NCBI GenBank assembly: GCA_964449775.1
Contig: CAYVBQ010000005.1
Span: 88,327 to 152,326 of the forward strand
DNA: 64,000 bases
DNA from: Fen-1258 sp964449775
GTDB taxonomy: Bacteria > Bacteroidota > Ignavibacteria > Ignavibacteriales > Melioribacteraceae
Reading direction: 5' to 3'
Positions 52,016-61,497 of this stretch are shown one piece after another. Position numbers and translations under genes: made by a program. The notes below the pieces were generated by a model. That model had not been told where the DNA came from and did no database searches. It saw only the letters and a program-made list of their open reading frames with translations. Numbering within the stretch: position 1 is the stretch's first letter; the number at the start of each line of letters is the position of its first letter.

Positions 52016-54481
52016 ATGAAGACCTGGAAAAAAGTTTTAATTGGTATTACCGCATCGTTTGCTGTGATCGTTCTTGTCATTTTCACACTCTCATACTTAA
52101 TGCTGAAAAAATCTTTACCGAAGTATGATGGAGAAAAAAGTGTTAAAGGTTTGCATGGTATTGTAGAAATATATCGTGATGCATTCGCGATACCAATGAT
52201 TAAAGCCGGAAATGATGAAGACGCCGCATTTGCACTCGGGTACGTTCATGCTCAGGAGCGGTTGTTTCAGATGGATATTGCGCGAAGAGCAGGTGAGGGG
52301 CGCCTTAGTGAAGTGCTTGGTGCAAAGACAATTCCGATTGATCAGATGTTTCGTACGGTTGGTATATATAAGAATGTGAAGATGAATTATGATAAGCTAA
52401 ATCCGCTTTCAAAAAAAATATTGGAAGCTTATTCAAAAGGAGTGAACACTTTTCTTAAAGAAGCTAAGGGAAAATATCCGGTTGAATTTGATGTACTCGG
52501 TTATGATCCTTATCCATGGAAACCTGAGCACAGCTTGATAATTGCCAAATTAATGGGGTGGGAATTAAATCTAAGCTGGTGGACTGATCTCACATTTTCC
52601 CAACTCGTTCAAAAATTTGGCGCGGAAAAAGCGAAAGAACTTTTACCCGATTTCCCGGAAAATTCTCCAACGATTATTCCGTCAGATATAAAAAGATTTG
52701 CATCAATAAAAAATGACTTAATGAAAGTGGATCAGCAATTCAGAAACTTAACGGGATTTGTGGGCACACACATTGGATCGAACAATTGGATTGTGAATGG
52801 AAAAATGTCGGCATCGGGTAAACCGATCATTGCAAACGATCCGCATCTTGCATTCAGCGCTCCAGGCAGATGGTTCTTCGCAATTATTAGAAGCAAAGAT
52901 TGGAACGCAGAAGGGTTTACTATTCCCGGTTTGCCTGCAATAGTGATTGGGAAAAATCAGAACATTGCATGGGCCATGACGAATGTAATGGCGGACGATG
53001 CAGATTTTTATGTTGAAAAAATTGATCAGGTAGGGCAAAATTATTTTCTCAACGGTACCTGGCGGCAATTAAGAATTGAGAAGGACACAATTCACGTAAA
53101 AGATTCATCAAATGTAGTCTATGAAATAAAACGAACACACCACGGACCAATCATTACAGATATTCATCCATTCAAAATTATGTATCCAAACACAGGGGTT
53201 CAAACTGCACAGATGAGTATGCGTTGGACAGGGCAAGATTTTAGTGACGAAATGTTTGCGGCAATATCTATTAATAAATCAAAGAACTGGGATGATTTCA
53301 AAAATGCAGTTCGCTTCTTTACAGTGCCGGGTCAAAATTTTGTTTACGGTGATGTGAATGGAAACATCGGTTACATTTGCGCTGCGAAGCTTCCAATTCG
53401 TACAGCAAACAGTTCGACATTAATTTACGATGGCACCACAGACGCAAATGATTGGAAAGGGTTTGTCCCTTACGAAGAGATGCCAAAATTATTCAATCCG
53501 CCCCAGAACTATATTGCCTCTGCCAACAACAAAACGATAATGAATTTCAAGTATCACATTTCGAATATTTGGGAACCATCCTCACGCATCGAAAGAATAA
53601 TCGAACTGCTGAACTCAAAACCGGTTCAATCAAAAGAAGATTTCAAAAAATATCAGAATGATTTTTTTTCCCCTTATGCAAAGAAAATTACACGTTATAT
53701 AACTTCCGCTTTCGACAGCGTGAAGATAACCGATAAAAATCTGAAGCTTGCACTCGATCTTTTCAAGAACTGGGATTACGAGATGAATGCGAAAAGTCAA
53801 GTGCCAACTATCTATACCCGGTTTTTCCAAAATCTAATCAAAAATATTTTTATAGATGAATTGGGTGATGATCTGCTGAAAGAATATGTTTTCATTGCCA
53901 ATGTACCTTACCGGATAATACCGAAGATGCTGGAAGAGAATGGCTCATCTTTCTTTGATGACATTCGCACACCACAAGTTGAAACACGTGACGACATCAT
54001 AAGAAAAAGTTTGGTTGATGCGCTTTCCCAGCTTGAAAAAAATTATGGGATGGAAATTGCAAATTGGCAGTGGGGCGAAATCCACAAAGTTACTTTTAAG
54101 CATATGTTTCATGATGCTTCACCATTGCTTGATAAACTCATTAACATCGGACCATTTAGTATTGGTGGAGACGGCACAACAATATTTAACACGGAATACT
54201 CTTTTCCGGAGCTGTTTGAACAGACTACCGATTTGACTAAACAATACCGCTCGGAACCTTACTCAAATATTCTTGGTCCTTCAATGCGTTACATTTTTGA
54301 TTTTGCAGATCCTGATCATTTGGAATTTATTCTTCCAACGGGAGAATCCGGACATTTTATGAGTGATCATTACAAAGACATGAGTGATATGTGGTTAAAA
54401 GGAAGGTACATTAAAGTTCCTCTAAGAGAAGAAGAGTTTATGAAAAGCACTAAGAATGTTTTAAAGTTGATTCCTAAATAA
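52016..54481 (+). CDS. Penicillin acylase family Ntn-hydrolase
   Basis: An 821-residue membrane-anchored or exported protein: one hydrophobic N-terminal helix (~8-30), alpha-chain region (~45-250), then the self-cleavage and catalytic serine in GS (G254-S255) of THIGSNNWIV, and a long beta chain. Other family landmarks are RDAFAIPMI, FALGYVHAQERLFQMDI, the NDPHLAFSAPG oxyanion segment, and NIAWAMTNV. It hydrolyses amides such as beta-lactam side chains or acyl-homoserine lactones, but the substrate cannot be predicted. The ATG at 52016 has TTGGAAAG upstream. It is monocistronic. Confidence 0.9.
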   Translation: MKTWKKVLIGITASFAVIVLVIFTLSYLMLKKSLPKYDGEKSVKGLHGIVEIYRDAFAIPMIKAGNDEDAAFALGYVHAQERLFQMDIARRAGEGRLSEVLGAKTIPIDQMFRTVGIYKNVKMNYDKLNPLSKKILEAYSKGVNTFLKEAKGKYPVEFDVLGYDPYPWKPEHSLIIAKLMGWELNLSWWTDLTFSQLVQKFGAEKAKELLPDFPENSPTIIPSDIKRFASIKNDLMKVDQQFRNLTGFVGTHIGSNNWIVNGKMSASGKPIIANDPHLAFSAPGRWFFAIIRSKDWNAEGFTIPGLPAIVIGKNQNIAWAMTNVMADDADFYVEKIDQVGQNYFLNGTWRQLRIEKDTIHVKDSSNVVYEIKRTHHGPIITDIHPFKIMYPNTGVQTAQMSMRWTGQDFSDEMFAAISINKSKNWDDFKNAVRFFTVPGQNFVYGDVNGNIGYICAAKLPIRTANSSTLIYDGTTDANDWKGFVPYEEMPKLFNPPQNYIASANNKTIMNFKYHISNIWEPSSRIERIIELLNSKPVQSKEDFKKYQNDFFSPYAKKITRYITSAFDSVKITDKNLKLALDLFKNWDYEMNAKSQVPTIYTRFFQNLIKNIFIDELGDDLLKEYVFIANVPYRIIPKMLEENGSSFFDDIRTPQVETRDDIIRKSLVDALSQLEKNYGMEIANWQWGEIHKVTFKHMFHDASPLLDKLINIGPFSIGGDGTTIFNTEYSFPELFEQTTDLTKQYRSEPYSNILGPSMRYIFDFADPDHLEFILPTGESGHFMSDHYKDMSDMWLKGRYIKVPLREEEFMKSTKNVLKLIPK

Positions 54482-54789
54482 AATTAATAATGTAAGCCCG
54501 AAACACTTAGACCGATATTGTGATGAATTTTCGTTATAATTCAAGAAAGATTAATGATTCTGAACGCTTCACTTCTACTTTGGGTCAGTTATAGGGTCGT
54601 TTGACTTATAAGAAATTAATAGAGAATTAATATTCTGGTTTAGTATATTAATTATAAAATTGCGGATACATTCGGCAATATTATCAACCCCACGATCATC
54701 TGTTTTTGCCGTCTAAGTATATTGAAATATCACCATGAATTAAATCGGTTTTTTCTCCCTTTGTTGGTATATATAAGGAATCTTTATCT
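54482..54789. other. Gene-free spacer before the HEPN-like gene
   Basis: About 300 bases of AT-rich sequence with no supported gene. AAGGAA near 54774 is the ribosome site of the following gene. No repeat family from elsewhere in the window is recognised. Confidence 0.4.
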
Positions 54790-55353
54790 ATGGTTAAAAA
54801 AATTCCCGATTCACATTTGCTGGCACTTGGTTCAGTCACAATCGAATTTGGGAAATTAGAGTCTACATTAATTCTCTCGATTTCACGTTTACTTTGGCAA
54901 GAGGTCGAGGGCATTGAACCAATTACAATGTTGGTTGGCGGGGATTCTTTTGATGTATTATTGATAAAACTTAATAAAATTTTCATACATAAACTCCACG
55001 ATGATAAATTGTTAAAAGATTTTGATCTGCTGTCTAAGCGACTTTCTGCAATAAATGAAAAAAGAAACCGTTATTTACATTCATGGTGGACAATCAATGA
55101 AAAAGAGGGACTTGTTCGTATAAAATTCAAAAAGAAACCCGATAAAAATAATCTCATGGTCGATAGAGAAAGTTTTAATACTGACGAGATAATCATTTTT
55201 ATTGAAGAAATAAAAAAAGCTAAAGACGATTTAGATGATCTTACTGAGAAAATCCAAAACATTTATATTACAAAATTGAAGGAAGAAAATGCAAAAATCG
55301 AAAAAGAAATCGAAGACCTTAAATCGAAAACTGGAAAAGCCTCTCAAACTTGA
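54790..55353 (+). CDS. HEPN-like putative RNase
   Basis: A 187-residue helical protein containing RNRYLH (R-N-x-x-x-H, about residues 92-97), the catalytic signature of HEPN RNases, in the context EKRNRYLHSWW. The first half is hydrophobic and alpha-helical and the end is a charged coiled coil (~150-187). HEPN proteins cut RNA in toxin-antitoxin, CRISPR-associated and defence modules. No classic MNT partner is adjacent (the MNT gene is at 13.5 kb). A 41-codon gene overlaps its 3' end in another frame. Confidence 0.6.
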   Translation: MVKKIPDSHLLALGSVTIEFGKLESTLILSISRLLWQEVEGIEPITMLVGGDSFDVLLIKLNKIFIHKLHDDKLLKDFDLLSKRLSAINEKRNRYLHSWWTINEKEGLVRIKFKKKPDKNNLMVDRESFNTDEIIIFIEEIKKAKDDLDDLTEKIQNIYITKLKEENAKIEKEIEDLKSKTGKASQT

Positions 55354-55414
55354 CATGAGTTTTGACGAAGCTATGAAACGAATTATAAAAGTAAAAGTCC
55401 AAAAGAAAAAATAA
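55289..55414 (+). CDS. Overlapping 41-residue basic protein
   Basis: This short gene starts at an ATG inside the HEPN-like gene, in another frame, with a strong ribosome site (AAGGAAG) four bases upstream. It encodes a very basic N-terminus (KSKKKSKT) followed by LKLDMSFDEAMKRIIKVKV. The LDMSFDEA pattern resembles small proteins I associate with HEPN/defence loci, but that is memory, not a search. It would be the HEPN partner or a small regulator. Confidence 0.55.
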   Translation: MQKSKKKSKTLNRKLEKPLKLDMSFDEAMKRIIKVKVQKKK

Positions 55415-55439
55415 TCTTTGAATAAATTGAGAGGATGAG

Positions 55440-55802
55440 ATGAAAAATCATAAAATCGGATTAATAATTTTTCTATTTCTTAGTGTAGGCATTACTTTAT
55501 ATCCCCCCTTTAGGTGGGATACTATAAAATTTAACGATGAATACGAACGATTAAAATTTTTACATTATTATAATATCAATACTGGGGATCTTCCTTTCAA
55601 ATCGTATGATTTTTTATTTAGCAATTATAAAAAAATAAGTTGGGGATGGGATTCAATTAATGAAAAATCAATACTTGTGAATATGCCTTTAGAAAGAAAG
55701 ATAATTTTTGGTGAGCTAATCTTGGAATATTTATTAGCTGGTTTTATTGCTTTCTTTGTTCAGATAATTATAATGTTTGCAAAAAGAAAAGGGGATAAAT
55801 AA
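55440..55802 (+). CDS. Small two-helix membrane protein (hypothetical)
   Basis: A 120-residue protein with an N-terminal hydrophobic segment (IGLIIFLFLSVGITLY, perhaps a signal anchor) and a C-terminal helix (LLAGFIAFFVQIIIMFA), with a polar middle between them facing one side. The start has AATTGAGAGG upstream. No family recognised. It sits between the HEPN-like locus and another small gene, and all three may form an operon. Confidence 0.5.
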   Translation: MKNHKIGLIIFLFLSVGITLYPPFRWDTIKFNDEYERLKFLHYYNINTGDLPFKSYDFLFSNYKKISWGWDSINEKSILVNMPLERKIIFGELILEYLLAGFIAFFVQIIIMFAKRKGDK

Positions 55803-55803
55803 A

Positions 55804-56049
55804 ATGTCCGATTCAGATTACCTAAAAAATATCCAATTTAATTTTGACATTAAAAAAGATGTACCCGAGCTTTTTACAAGAACGATTTTGCTTCAAGCCG
55901 AAACAATCAGTTTAAGAAAATTTATTGCTGATAATTTTTCTGCGGTTTTGGAGAAAACAGAGAAACAAATTTCCGAAGAAATTGATGCTTTGGTTGAATC
56001 TGCCGAGAAAGAACTGTGGGCACAACTTGTGGTAAAACGTGGTGAATAA
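55804..56049 (+). CDS. Small helical protein (hypothetical)
   Basis: An 81-residue soluble, helix-rich protein (MSDSDYLKNIQFNFDIKKDVPE...). The ATG at 55804 has GGGGATAAATAAA upstream, and its start lies just after the preceding stop. Acidic and amphipathic segments suggest a dimeric helical bundle. Not recognised. It may complete a three- or four-gene accessory unit with the HEPN-like gene. Confidence 0.5.
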   Translation: MSDSDYLKNIQFNFDIKKDVPELFTRTILLQAETISLRKFIADNFSAVLEKTEKQISEEIDALVESAEKELWAQLVVKRGE

Positions 56050-56235
56050 TATAATCGTTTTGTTCTTCTATTTCTTTAGTCAATCGCCCTAATTCAACAC
56101 CACTAATTTTTATATTCATTTTATTACTCGTTTTTTTACTTAATTGAGTTTGTTAAAGATATAGTTACCTAAAATTATTATAATACTAAGTAAGTTTAGA
56201 AAATATTAAATTGTGTCGAGACAAAATGGAAATCT

Positions 56236-57189
56236 ATGAAAGTAATTGAACATCTTGAAAAAGCAAAGAACACATTAATCAGTTTTGAAATCATTCCCCC
56301 AAAACGCGGCGGAAATATCAAACAGCTTTTAGAAGTTCTTGAAGATATTGTAAAATACAATCCACCGTTCATTGATATTACAAGCCATGCTGCAGAAGTA
56401 ATATTTGAAGAGACTGCCAGTGGCGGAATGCAGATGAAGATTAAACGTAAGCGTCCCGGTACTCTTGGCATATGCGCACTCATTCAAAACAAATACAATA
56501 TTGATGCAGTACCTCATGTATTATGCACCGGTTTTACACGCGAAGAGACAGAAGATTTTCTAATTGAACTTCATTATCTCGGCATTGATAACGTTCTAGC
56601 GATACGCGGTGATGACAGTGAATATAAAAAGCCGCTCAAATTTGGGCGAAGCATAAATGAGTATGCTGTTGACCTAATAGCGCAACTGAACTCGATCAAT
56701 AAAGGAAAATATCTTGAGGAAGGATTATTGGATGCCCAGCCGATGGATTTTTGTATTGGCACCAGCGGCTATCCCGAAAAACATTTTGAAGCACCTAATT
56801 TGATTACAGATATCAGGCAAACTAAAGCCAAGATAGATGCAGGCGCTTCCTACATAGTTACTCAGATGTTTTACAATAACAAATCATATTTTGATTATGT
56901 TGATTTGTGCCGCAAAGAGGGAATCAGCGCCCCGATCATTCCCGGATTAAAAATCATTACGTCCAAAGCACATGTAAAAACATTACCAAAGAATTTTTAT
57001 ATAGATATTCCGCAAGAGCTTGCAGGTGAAATCGAAGCGGCAAAACCAGAACATGTACTTGAGATCGGAGTTAACTGGATAGCAAAGCAGGTTGAAGAAT
57101 TGTTGAACAAAAATGTTCCGGCAATCCATTTTTACATCATGCAGAGCTCGGCGCCAATCAAAATGCTTATGAATAAACTAAAAATATGA
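56236..57189 (+). CDS. metF: 5,10-methylenetetrahydrofolate reductase
   Basis: A 317-residue flavoenzyme reducing 5,10-methylene- to 5-methyl-tetrahydrofolate for methionine synthesis. The family's FEIIPPKRGG N-terminus, the FAD site segments AIRGDDSEYKKP, and CIGTSGYPEKHFEAPN (folate) are present, with FYNNKSYFDYVDLCR and AGIKIITS-like GLKIITSKAH downstream. The beta-strand order fits the short bacterial MetF without the regulatory domain. No SAM or B12 riboswitch is recognisable upstream. Confidence 0.95.
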   Translation: MKVIEHLEKAKNTLISFEIIPPKRGGNIKQLLEVLEDIVKYNPPFIDITSHAAEVIFEETASGGMQMKIKRKRPGTLGICALIQNKYNIDAVPHVLCTGFTREETEDFLIELHYLGIDNVLAIRGDDSEYKKPLKFGRSINEYAVDLIAQLNSINKGKYLEEGLLDAQPMDFCIGTSGYPEKHFEAPNLITDIRQTKAKIDAGASYIVTQMFYNNKSYFDYVDLCRKEGISAPIIPGLKIITSKAHVKTLPKNFYIDIPQELAGEIEAAKPEHVLEIGVNWIAKQVEELLNKNVPAIHFYIMQSSAPIKMLMNKLKI

Positions 57190-57199
57190 GCAACATAGA

Positions 57200-58222
57200 A
57201 TGATGAATTCATCAACAAGATTGAAATTCTCAAACGCGATTCCGCGCAAATTAAAATGGGGAGTAGCAGGTTGCGGTAGTTTTGCAGAAAATTCTTTTCT
57301 GCCGGCACTTCAATTGGCTCAGCGAAGTAAATTAGTCTCGGTTTATAGTCATGACTTGGCACGCGCAAAAACTATTACGAATAAATTTGGCGCTCCAAAT
57401 GCATTTAATGATTATGATGCGTTTCTAGCAAGCGATATTGAAGCCGTCTATATCTCAAGCATAAATTCAGATCACTACTTGCAAGTATTGAAAGCCGCTA
57501 AGGCGGGAAAGAATATTTTGTGCGAACGTCCCATGGCAATCAATTCAACGCAAGCCGAAGAGATTGTAAAAGTCTGCAATGAAAACAATGTAGTTCTTGT
57601 TATAAATCATTTGCATCGCTTTCATCCGTTGGTTCAAAAAGCAAAAGAGTTGATTGACAAACAGATGCTTGGAAAAATTGTTTCGATCTCAGCTTCCTAT
57701 AACATCGATTACGCACCTGATCATAATTTCAGATTTAAAAAAGAACTAAGTGGTGGTGGAGTTTTGCGGGATCTCGGTTCGCAGATGATTGATATGCTTC
57801 ATTATTTCGGCGGAGAAATTGTTGAGGTGAAAGCTTTCATGGATAATGTTGTGTATAAAAGTGATGTTGAAGATTTTGCCTCGGCTATCGTAAAATTTAA
57901 AAATAGCGGCTACGGATATTTCAACATCTCATATAACACAAAAAAAGCTTTCAACAGAATTGAAATTCTTGGATACAACGGCTCGATTTCTATAGAGAAT
58001 TTTTTTGGAAAAAGAAACCTTGTAACGAAGCTGATAATTGATCTTCATGGTGAAGCGAAAAAAGTTTTTCGTAAACGAACCAATAAATTGTTATTCTTGA
58101 TTCGTTCCGCTCAGAGAGCATTTCTTAAACATGAGCCTCCGCTTGCAACAGGTGAAAATGCTTTAATAAATATGCGAACAATAGAAGAAATTGAGAGACA
58201 ATGTCATTACGGGAAGAGTTAG
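57200..58222 (+). CDS. Gfo/Idh/MocA-family oxidoreductase
   Basis: A 340-residue NAD(P)-dependent dehydrogenase. The N-terminal Rossmann GVAGCGSFAENSFLPAL is followed by AGKNILCERPMAIN, which carries the conserved EKP-like segment as ERP, and the C-terminal alpha/beta domain. The substrate is unknown. It overlaps the class II aldolase by 22 bases, suggesting a shared sugar or sugar-acid pathway. ATG at 57200 or 57203. Confidence 0.9.
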   Translation: MMNSSTRLKFSNAIPRKLKWGVAGCGSFAENSFLPALQLAQRSKLVSVYSHDLARAKTITNKFGAPNAFNDYDAFLASDIEAVYISSINSDHYLQVLKAAKAGKNILCERPMAINSTQAEEIVKVCNENNVVLVINHLHRFHPLVQKAKELIDKQMLGKIVSISASYNIDYAPDHNFRFKKELSGGGVLRDLGSQMIDMLHYFGGEIVEVKAFMDNVVYKSDVEDFASAIVKFKNSGYGYFNISYNTKKAFNRIEILGYNGSISIENFFGKRNLVTKLIIDLHGEAKKVFRKRTNKLLFLIRSAQRAFLKHEPPLATGENALINMRTIEEIERQCHYGKS

Positions 58223-58863
58223 TAGAAATCTGCCATAAAGTTTACGCCAAAGGTTTTGTCTCCGCGTATGATGGAAATCTTTCTGCGCGAATTGATGATC
58301 AAAGAATTCTAATCACACCATCCGGCAAATGCAAAGGAGAAATTACTGAAGAGGATTTACTGGAAATTGATAACGCTGGTAATCTTTTAAGTGGTTCGGG
58401 GAAAATTACTACTGAAGCAAAAATTCACCTGACAGCTTATCAAAAACGAAATGACGTTAGAGCTGTGATTCACTGCCATCCTGTTTATGCAACTGCTTTT
58501 GCAGCTATTGGTGAAGGATTGATGAGACCGGTTTTCCCGGAGGTAGTTTTATCCTTAGGTAAAGTGCCTCTTTGCAAATATGGAACTCCATCAACCGACG
58601 AACTGCCAAATTCAATGCTGCCATATATTGATTACGCATGGGCATTGCTTCTTGAAAATCACGGCGCAGTAACTTTTGGAAAATGTATTAAGGGTGCTTA
58701 CTTCAGAATGGAAAAACTTGAATGGGCAGCTCATACAATTTTGATTGCCAGAATGATAGGCAGGGAAAAATCTATACCGCTTCAAAAATTGAAAGAGCTC
58801 TATTCCATTGCGGAAGAAGTTTACGGAATCAAGATTGATAAAAGAAATCGTTTCGATTTTTGA
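58201..58863 (+). CDS. Class II aldolase (L-fuculose/rhamnulose-phosphate aldolase-like)
   Basis: A 220-residue zinc aldolase. The zinc His pair is in AVIHCHPVYATAFA and the third His in LLLENHGAVTFG, with a Glu in KITTEAKIHL. It cleaves a deoxy-sugar phosphate (fuculose- or rhamnulose-1-phosphate) to dihydroxyacetone phosphate and lactaldehyde, the usual input of a sugar-degrading microcompartment. It overlaps the oxidoreductase gene by 22 bases. No terminal targeting helix is visible. Confidence 0.85.
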   Translation: MSLREELVEICHKVYAKGFVSAYDGNLSARIDDQRILITPSGKCKGEITEEDLLEIDNAGNLLSGSGKITTEAKIHLTAYQKRNDVRAVIHCHPVYATAFAAIGEGLMRPVFPEVVLSLGKVPLCKYGTPSTDELPNSMLPYIDYAWALLLENHGAVTFGKCIKGAYFRMEKLEWAAHTILIARMIGREKSIPLQKLKELYSIAEEVYGIKIDKRNRFDF

Positions 58864-58901
58864 TTTACTGAATTGATAATTCAAAAATATTGAGAGAATA
58901 A

Positions 58902-59906
58902 ATGTCTAATAATAATATTACAGTCGCCCTTTTAGTTGGAGGGACTTCACCTGAAAGAGAAGTTTCAAAAAACACCGGAAAGTCTATACTCCAAGCATTG
59001 TATGATCTTGGTTACAAGGTTAAAGTGATTGACCCTGCTTTTGGTTTGAATCAACCCAATGAGATAGAAAAATTTTTTGAAGAGAAAGATTATGCTGAAA
59101 GAACAAATAGAAATTTTGTTGAAGCGATCAACTCTACTATGTTTGATGATGTAGACGTTGCATTCATAGCTCTTCATGGAAAGTGGGGCGAAGATGGGGC
59201 AATTCAGTCTCTTCTTGAACTCCGTGGAATAAAATATACCGGTTCCAAAGTTCTTGCTAGTTCGCTCGCGATGGACAAGTGCATGGCTAAGGTAATGTTT
59301 CAGCATTTTGATGTAAGTACACCACGATGGTTCGTGGTTAATAGAAATGAAGATGACTTCGACCTAATCAAAATGAAGATTAAGAAATTTTTTGGCTACC
59401 CATGCGTTATCAAACCGAACGATGAAGGATCTACAATTGGTTTGACAATTTGCCGGGGAGATGTTGAAGTATCAGCTGCTGTTAAGAAAGCTCAAGAGTT
59501 TTCGAAGAAGGTACTTGTTGAGGAATACATTCCAGGGCACGAGTTAACTGTTACTGTTATTGATCAACAGGCTTTACCTGTTCTTGAAATAAAACCAAAG
59601 AGCGGCTTCTATGATTACGAAAATAAATATACTTCCGGTCGCACAGATTATATTGTGCCTGCAGAAATTCCCGAAAAGATTGCTGAGCACTTACAGCATC
59701 AAGCATTGCTCGCATTCAATTCTGTCGGATGCGAAAGTTATGCACGTATCGATTTCAGAGTTACTAACGAGTTCAAATCTTATTGCTTAGAAGTGAATAC
59801 CCTTCCGGGTATGACAAGCACTTCACTTGTGCCAAAGATGGCTAAAGCTGCGGGAATAAGTTTTGAAGCGTTGATAGATCGAATTATTAAAAACGCTCTT
59901 TCATGA
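58902..59906 (+). CDS. ddl: D-alanine--D-alanine ligase
   Basis: A 334-residue ATP-grasp enzyme joining two D-Ala residues for peptidoglycan. The N-terminal ALLVGGTSPEREVS, the KPNDEGSTIGLT ATP/Mg loop, YIPGHELTVTV and the EVNTLPGMTSTSLVPK ending are all family-conserved. The ATGA overlap with the next gene couples it to ftsB. The gene makes sense with cell-division neighbours. Confidence 0.95.
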   Translation: MSNNNITVALLVGGTSPEREVSKNTGKSILQALYDLGYKVKVIDPAFGLNQPNEIEKFFEEKDYAERTNRNFVEAINSTMFDDVDVAFIALHGKWGEDGAIQSLLELRGIKYTGSKVLASSLAMDKCMAKVMFQHFDVSTPRWFVVNRNEDDFDLIKMKIKKFFGYPCVIKPNDEGSTIGLTICRGDVEVSAAVKKAQEFSKKVLVEEYIPGHELTVTVIDQQALPVLEIKPKSGFYDYENKYTSGRTDYIVPAEIPEKIAEHLQHQALLAFNSVGCESYARIDFRVTNEFKSYCLEVNTLPGMTSTSLVPKMAKAAGISFEALIDRIIKNALS

Positions 59907-60193
59907 AAGCGATTAACAATAAACTAATTATCCGAATTCTTATCATTCTGATATTTTTAGCGTCCATTTCATTCCTGGTCTTTAATGAAAATGGTATTCT
60001 GAAATTTTTGAAAATGAAAAGCGAAATGAATCAGCTCAATGATGAAATATCAAAAGCAGAAGATCGGCTCAGAACGCTGAATGCCGAAATAGATTCCTTG
60101 AAAACAAGTAGAGAAAAGATTGAAAGAGTTGCCCGGGAAAAGTTCGACATGATGAAGAAGAATGAAAAAGTTTTCAAGATTGAAGAGAAATAG
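59903..60193 (+). CDS. ftsB: FtsB/DivIC-type septum formation initiator
   Basis: A 96-residue single-pass membrane protein: N-terminal hydrophobic helix (IIRILIILIFLASISFLVF) followed by a coiled coil (~32-75) with LNDEISKAEDRLRTLNAEID in pieces and the family's IERVAREKFDM ending. FtsB links FtsQ and FtsL in the divisome. It starts with an ATGA overlap with ddl. Confidence 0.88.
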   Translation: MKAINNKLIIRILIILIFLASISFLVFNENGILKFLKMKSEMNQLNDEISKAEDRLRTLNAEIDSLKTSREKIERVAREKFDMMKKNEKVFKIEEK

Positions 60194-60201
60194 GTTTGTT
60201 T

Positions 60202-61497
60202 GTGAAAGAAAAAATTAAATCCCCCGCCACACCGCTTGCTGAAAGATGCAGGCCAAAGACATTAGATGAATTCCAAGGGCAAGAAAAGTTAGTTGGAATA
60301 GGTAAGCCACTCCGTACAATGATTGATTCGGACTCACTCAGCTCAATTATTTTGTGGGGACCACCCGGTACAGGAAAAACTACGCTGGCAAAAATTATTT
60401 CTGAAACCACAGATTCTGATTTTTATCAGATCAACGCGGTTTCTTCAGGGGTCAAAGATATCAGGCAGATAATCGAACTTGCAAAACAAAATCTTGCACA
60501 TTTCAAACGTACTATCCTTTTCATTGATGAGATTCACCGTTTTAACAAAGCACAGCAGGATGCACTGTTGTCCTCGGTTGAGAGCGGCGAGATTATTTTG
60601 GTTGGCGCAACAACTGAAAATCCTTCTTTCGAGGTTATTCCTGCTTTACGTTCCCGCGTTCGTGTATTTGTTCTGGAAGAGTTATCAAAAAATAATCTTC
60701 AAAATATTCTTAATTATGCACTGACGAAGGATGAGTTTCTTAAGTCTCAAAAGATAAATTTTGTTGACGCAGATTTCCTCTTTTTTGTTTCCGGTGGAGA
60801 TGCAAGAATTCTTTTAAATATCTTGGAAGCCTGTATTCTTCAAGAAATTGAAAAAGATGAAATCAATATTTCTAAGGAAGTGATAGAGAATGTAATTCAG
60901 CGGAAAAATATTTTATATGATAAAGCAGGTGAAGAGCATTATAATATTATCTCGGCATTCATTAAAAGCATTCGCGGATCAGATCCCGACGCTGCAGTTT
61001 ACTGGATGGCTAGAATGTTGGAAGGAGGAGAAGATCCGTTATTCATCGCACGCAGAATGGTTGTTCTTTCCTCTGAAGACATTGGTAATGCTTCACCAAA
61101 TGCACTTCTATTAGCCGAAGCAACTTTTAGTGCAGTCCACAAGATCGGAATGCCGGAGGCGAGAATAATCCTTTCTCAGTGCGCAACTTATCTTGCCTCC
61201 TCACCAAAAAGTAATTCGGCATACATGGCAATTGATAATGCTCTAAGCGATGCAAGAAATTTTCCTCAATACAAGGTTCCATTAAGCCTCAGAAACGCCC
61301 CAACAAAGTTGATGAAAGAATTAGGTTATGGAAAAGAATATAAATATCCTCATTCATTCGAGAATAATTTCGTAGCAGATAATTATCTGCCGGAAGAATT
61401 GAATAATAAACAGTATTATCTGCCATCAGAAAATGGAAATGAAAAAACTATTAAGGAAAGATTAAAAAGTTTGTGGAAGGATAGAAAGAAATATTAG
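60202..61497 (+). CDS. rarA: Replication-associated recombination protein RarA (MgsA) AAA+ ATPase
   Basis: A 431-residue clamp-loader-like ATPase acting at stalled forks. LAERCRPKTLDEFQGQ N-terminus, Walker A GPPGTGKTT, LFIDEIHRFNKAQQDALL, the GATTENPSFEV sensor and the C-terminal YKYPHSFENNF tail are present. I chose the GTG at 60202 with AGG seven bases upstream over the TTG at 60196. It is eight bases after ftsB and convergent with dprA. Confidence 0.94.
   Translation: MKEKIKSPATPLAERCRPKTLDEFQGQEKLVGIGKPLRTMIDSDSLSSIILWGPPGTGKTTLAKIISETTDSDFYQINAVSSGVKDIRQIIELAKQNLAHFKRTILFIDEIHRFNKAQQDALLSSVESGEIILVGATTENPSFEVIPALRSRVRVFVLEELSKNNLQNILNYALTKDEFLKSQKINFVDADFLFFVSGGDARILLNILEACILQEIEKDEINISKEVIENVIQRKNILYDKAGEEHYNIISAFIKSIRGSDPDAAVYWMARMLEGGEDPLFIARRMVVLSSEDIGNASPNALLLAEATFSAVHKIGMPEARIILSQCATYLASSPKSNSAYMAIDNALSDARNFPQYKVPLSLRNAPTKLMKELGYGKEYKYPHSFENNFVADNYLPEELNNKQYYLPSENGNEKTIKERLKSLWKDRKKY

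Noticed and set aside
55922..56119. Minus-strand frame beginning NIKISGVELGRL
   Set aside because: It has an ATG after a weak purine stretch and a protein-like N-terminus, but runs antisense through an 81-codon gene and ends without a recognisable domain. Left as unsupported.
56050..56235. Riboswitch upstream of metF
   Set aside because: No SAM or cobalamin riboswitch elements can be made out, and the leader is too short for a full B12 switch.
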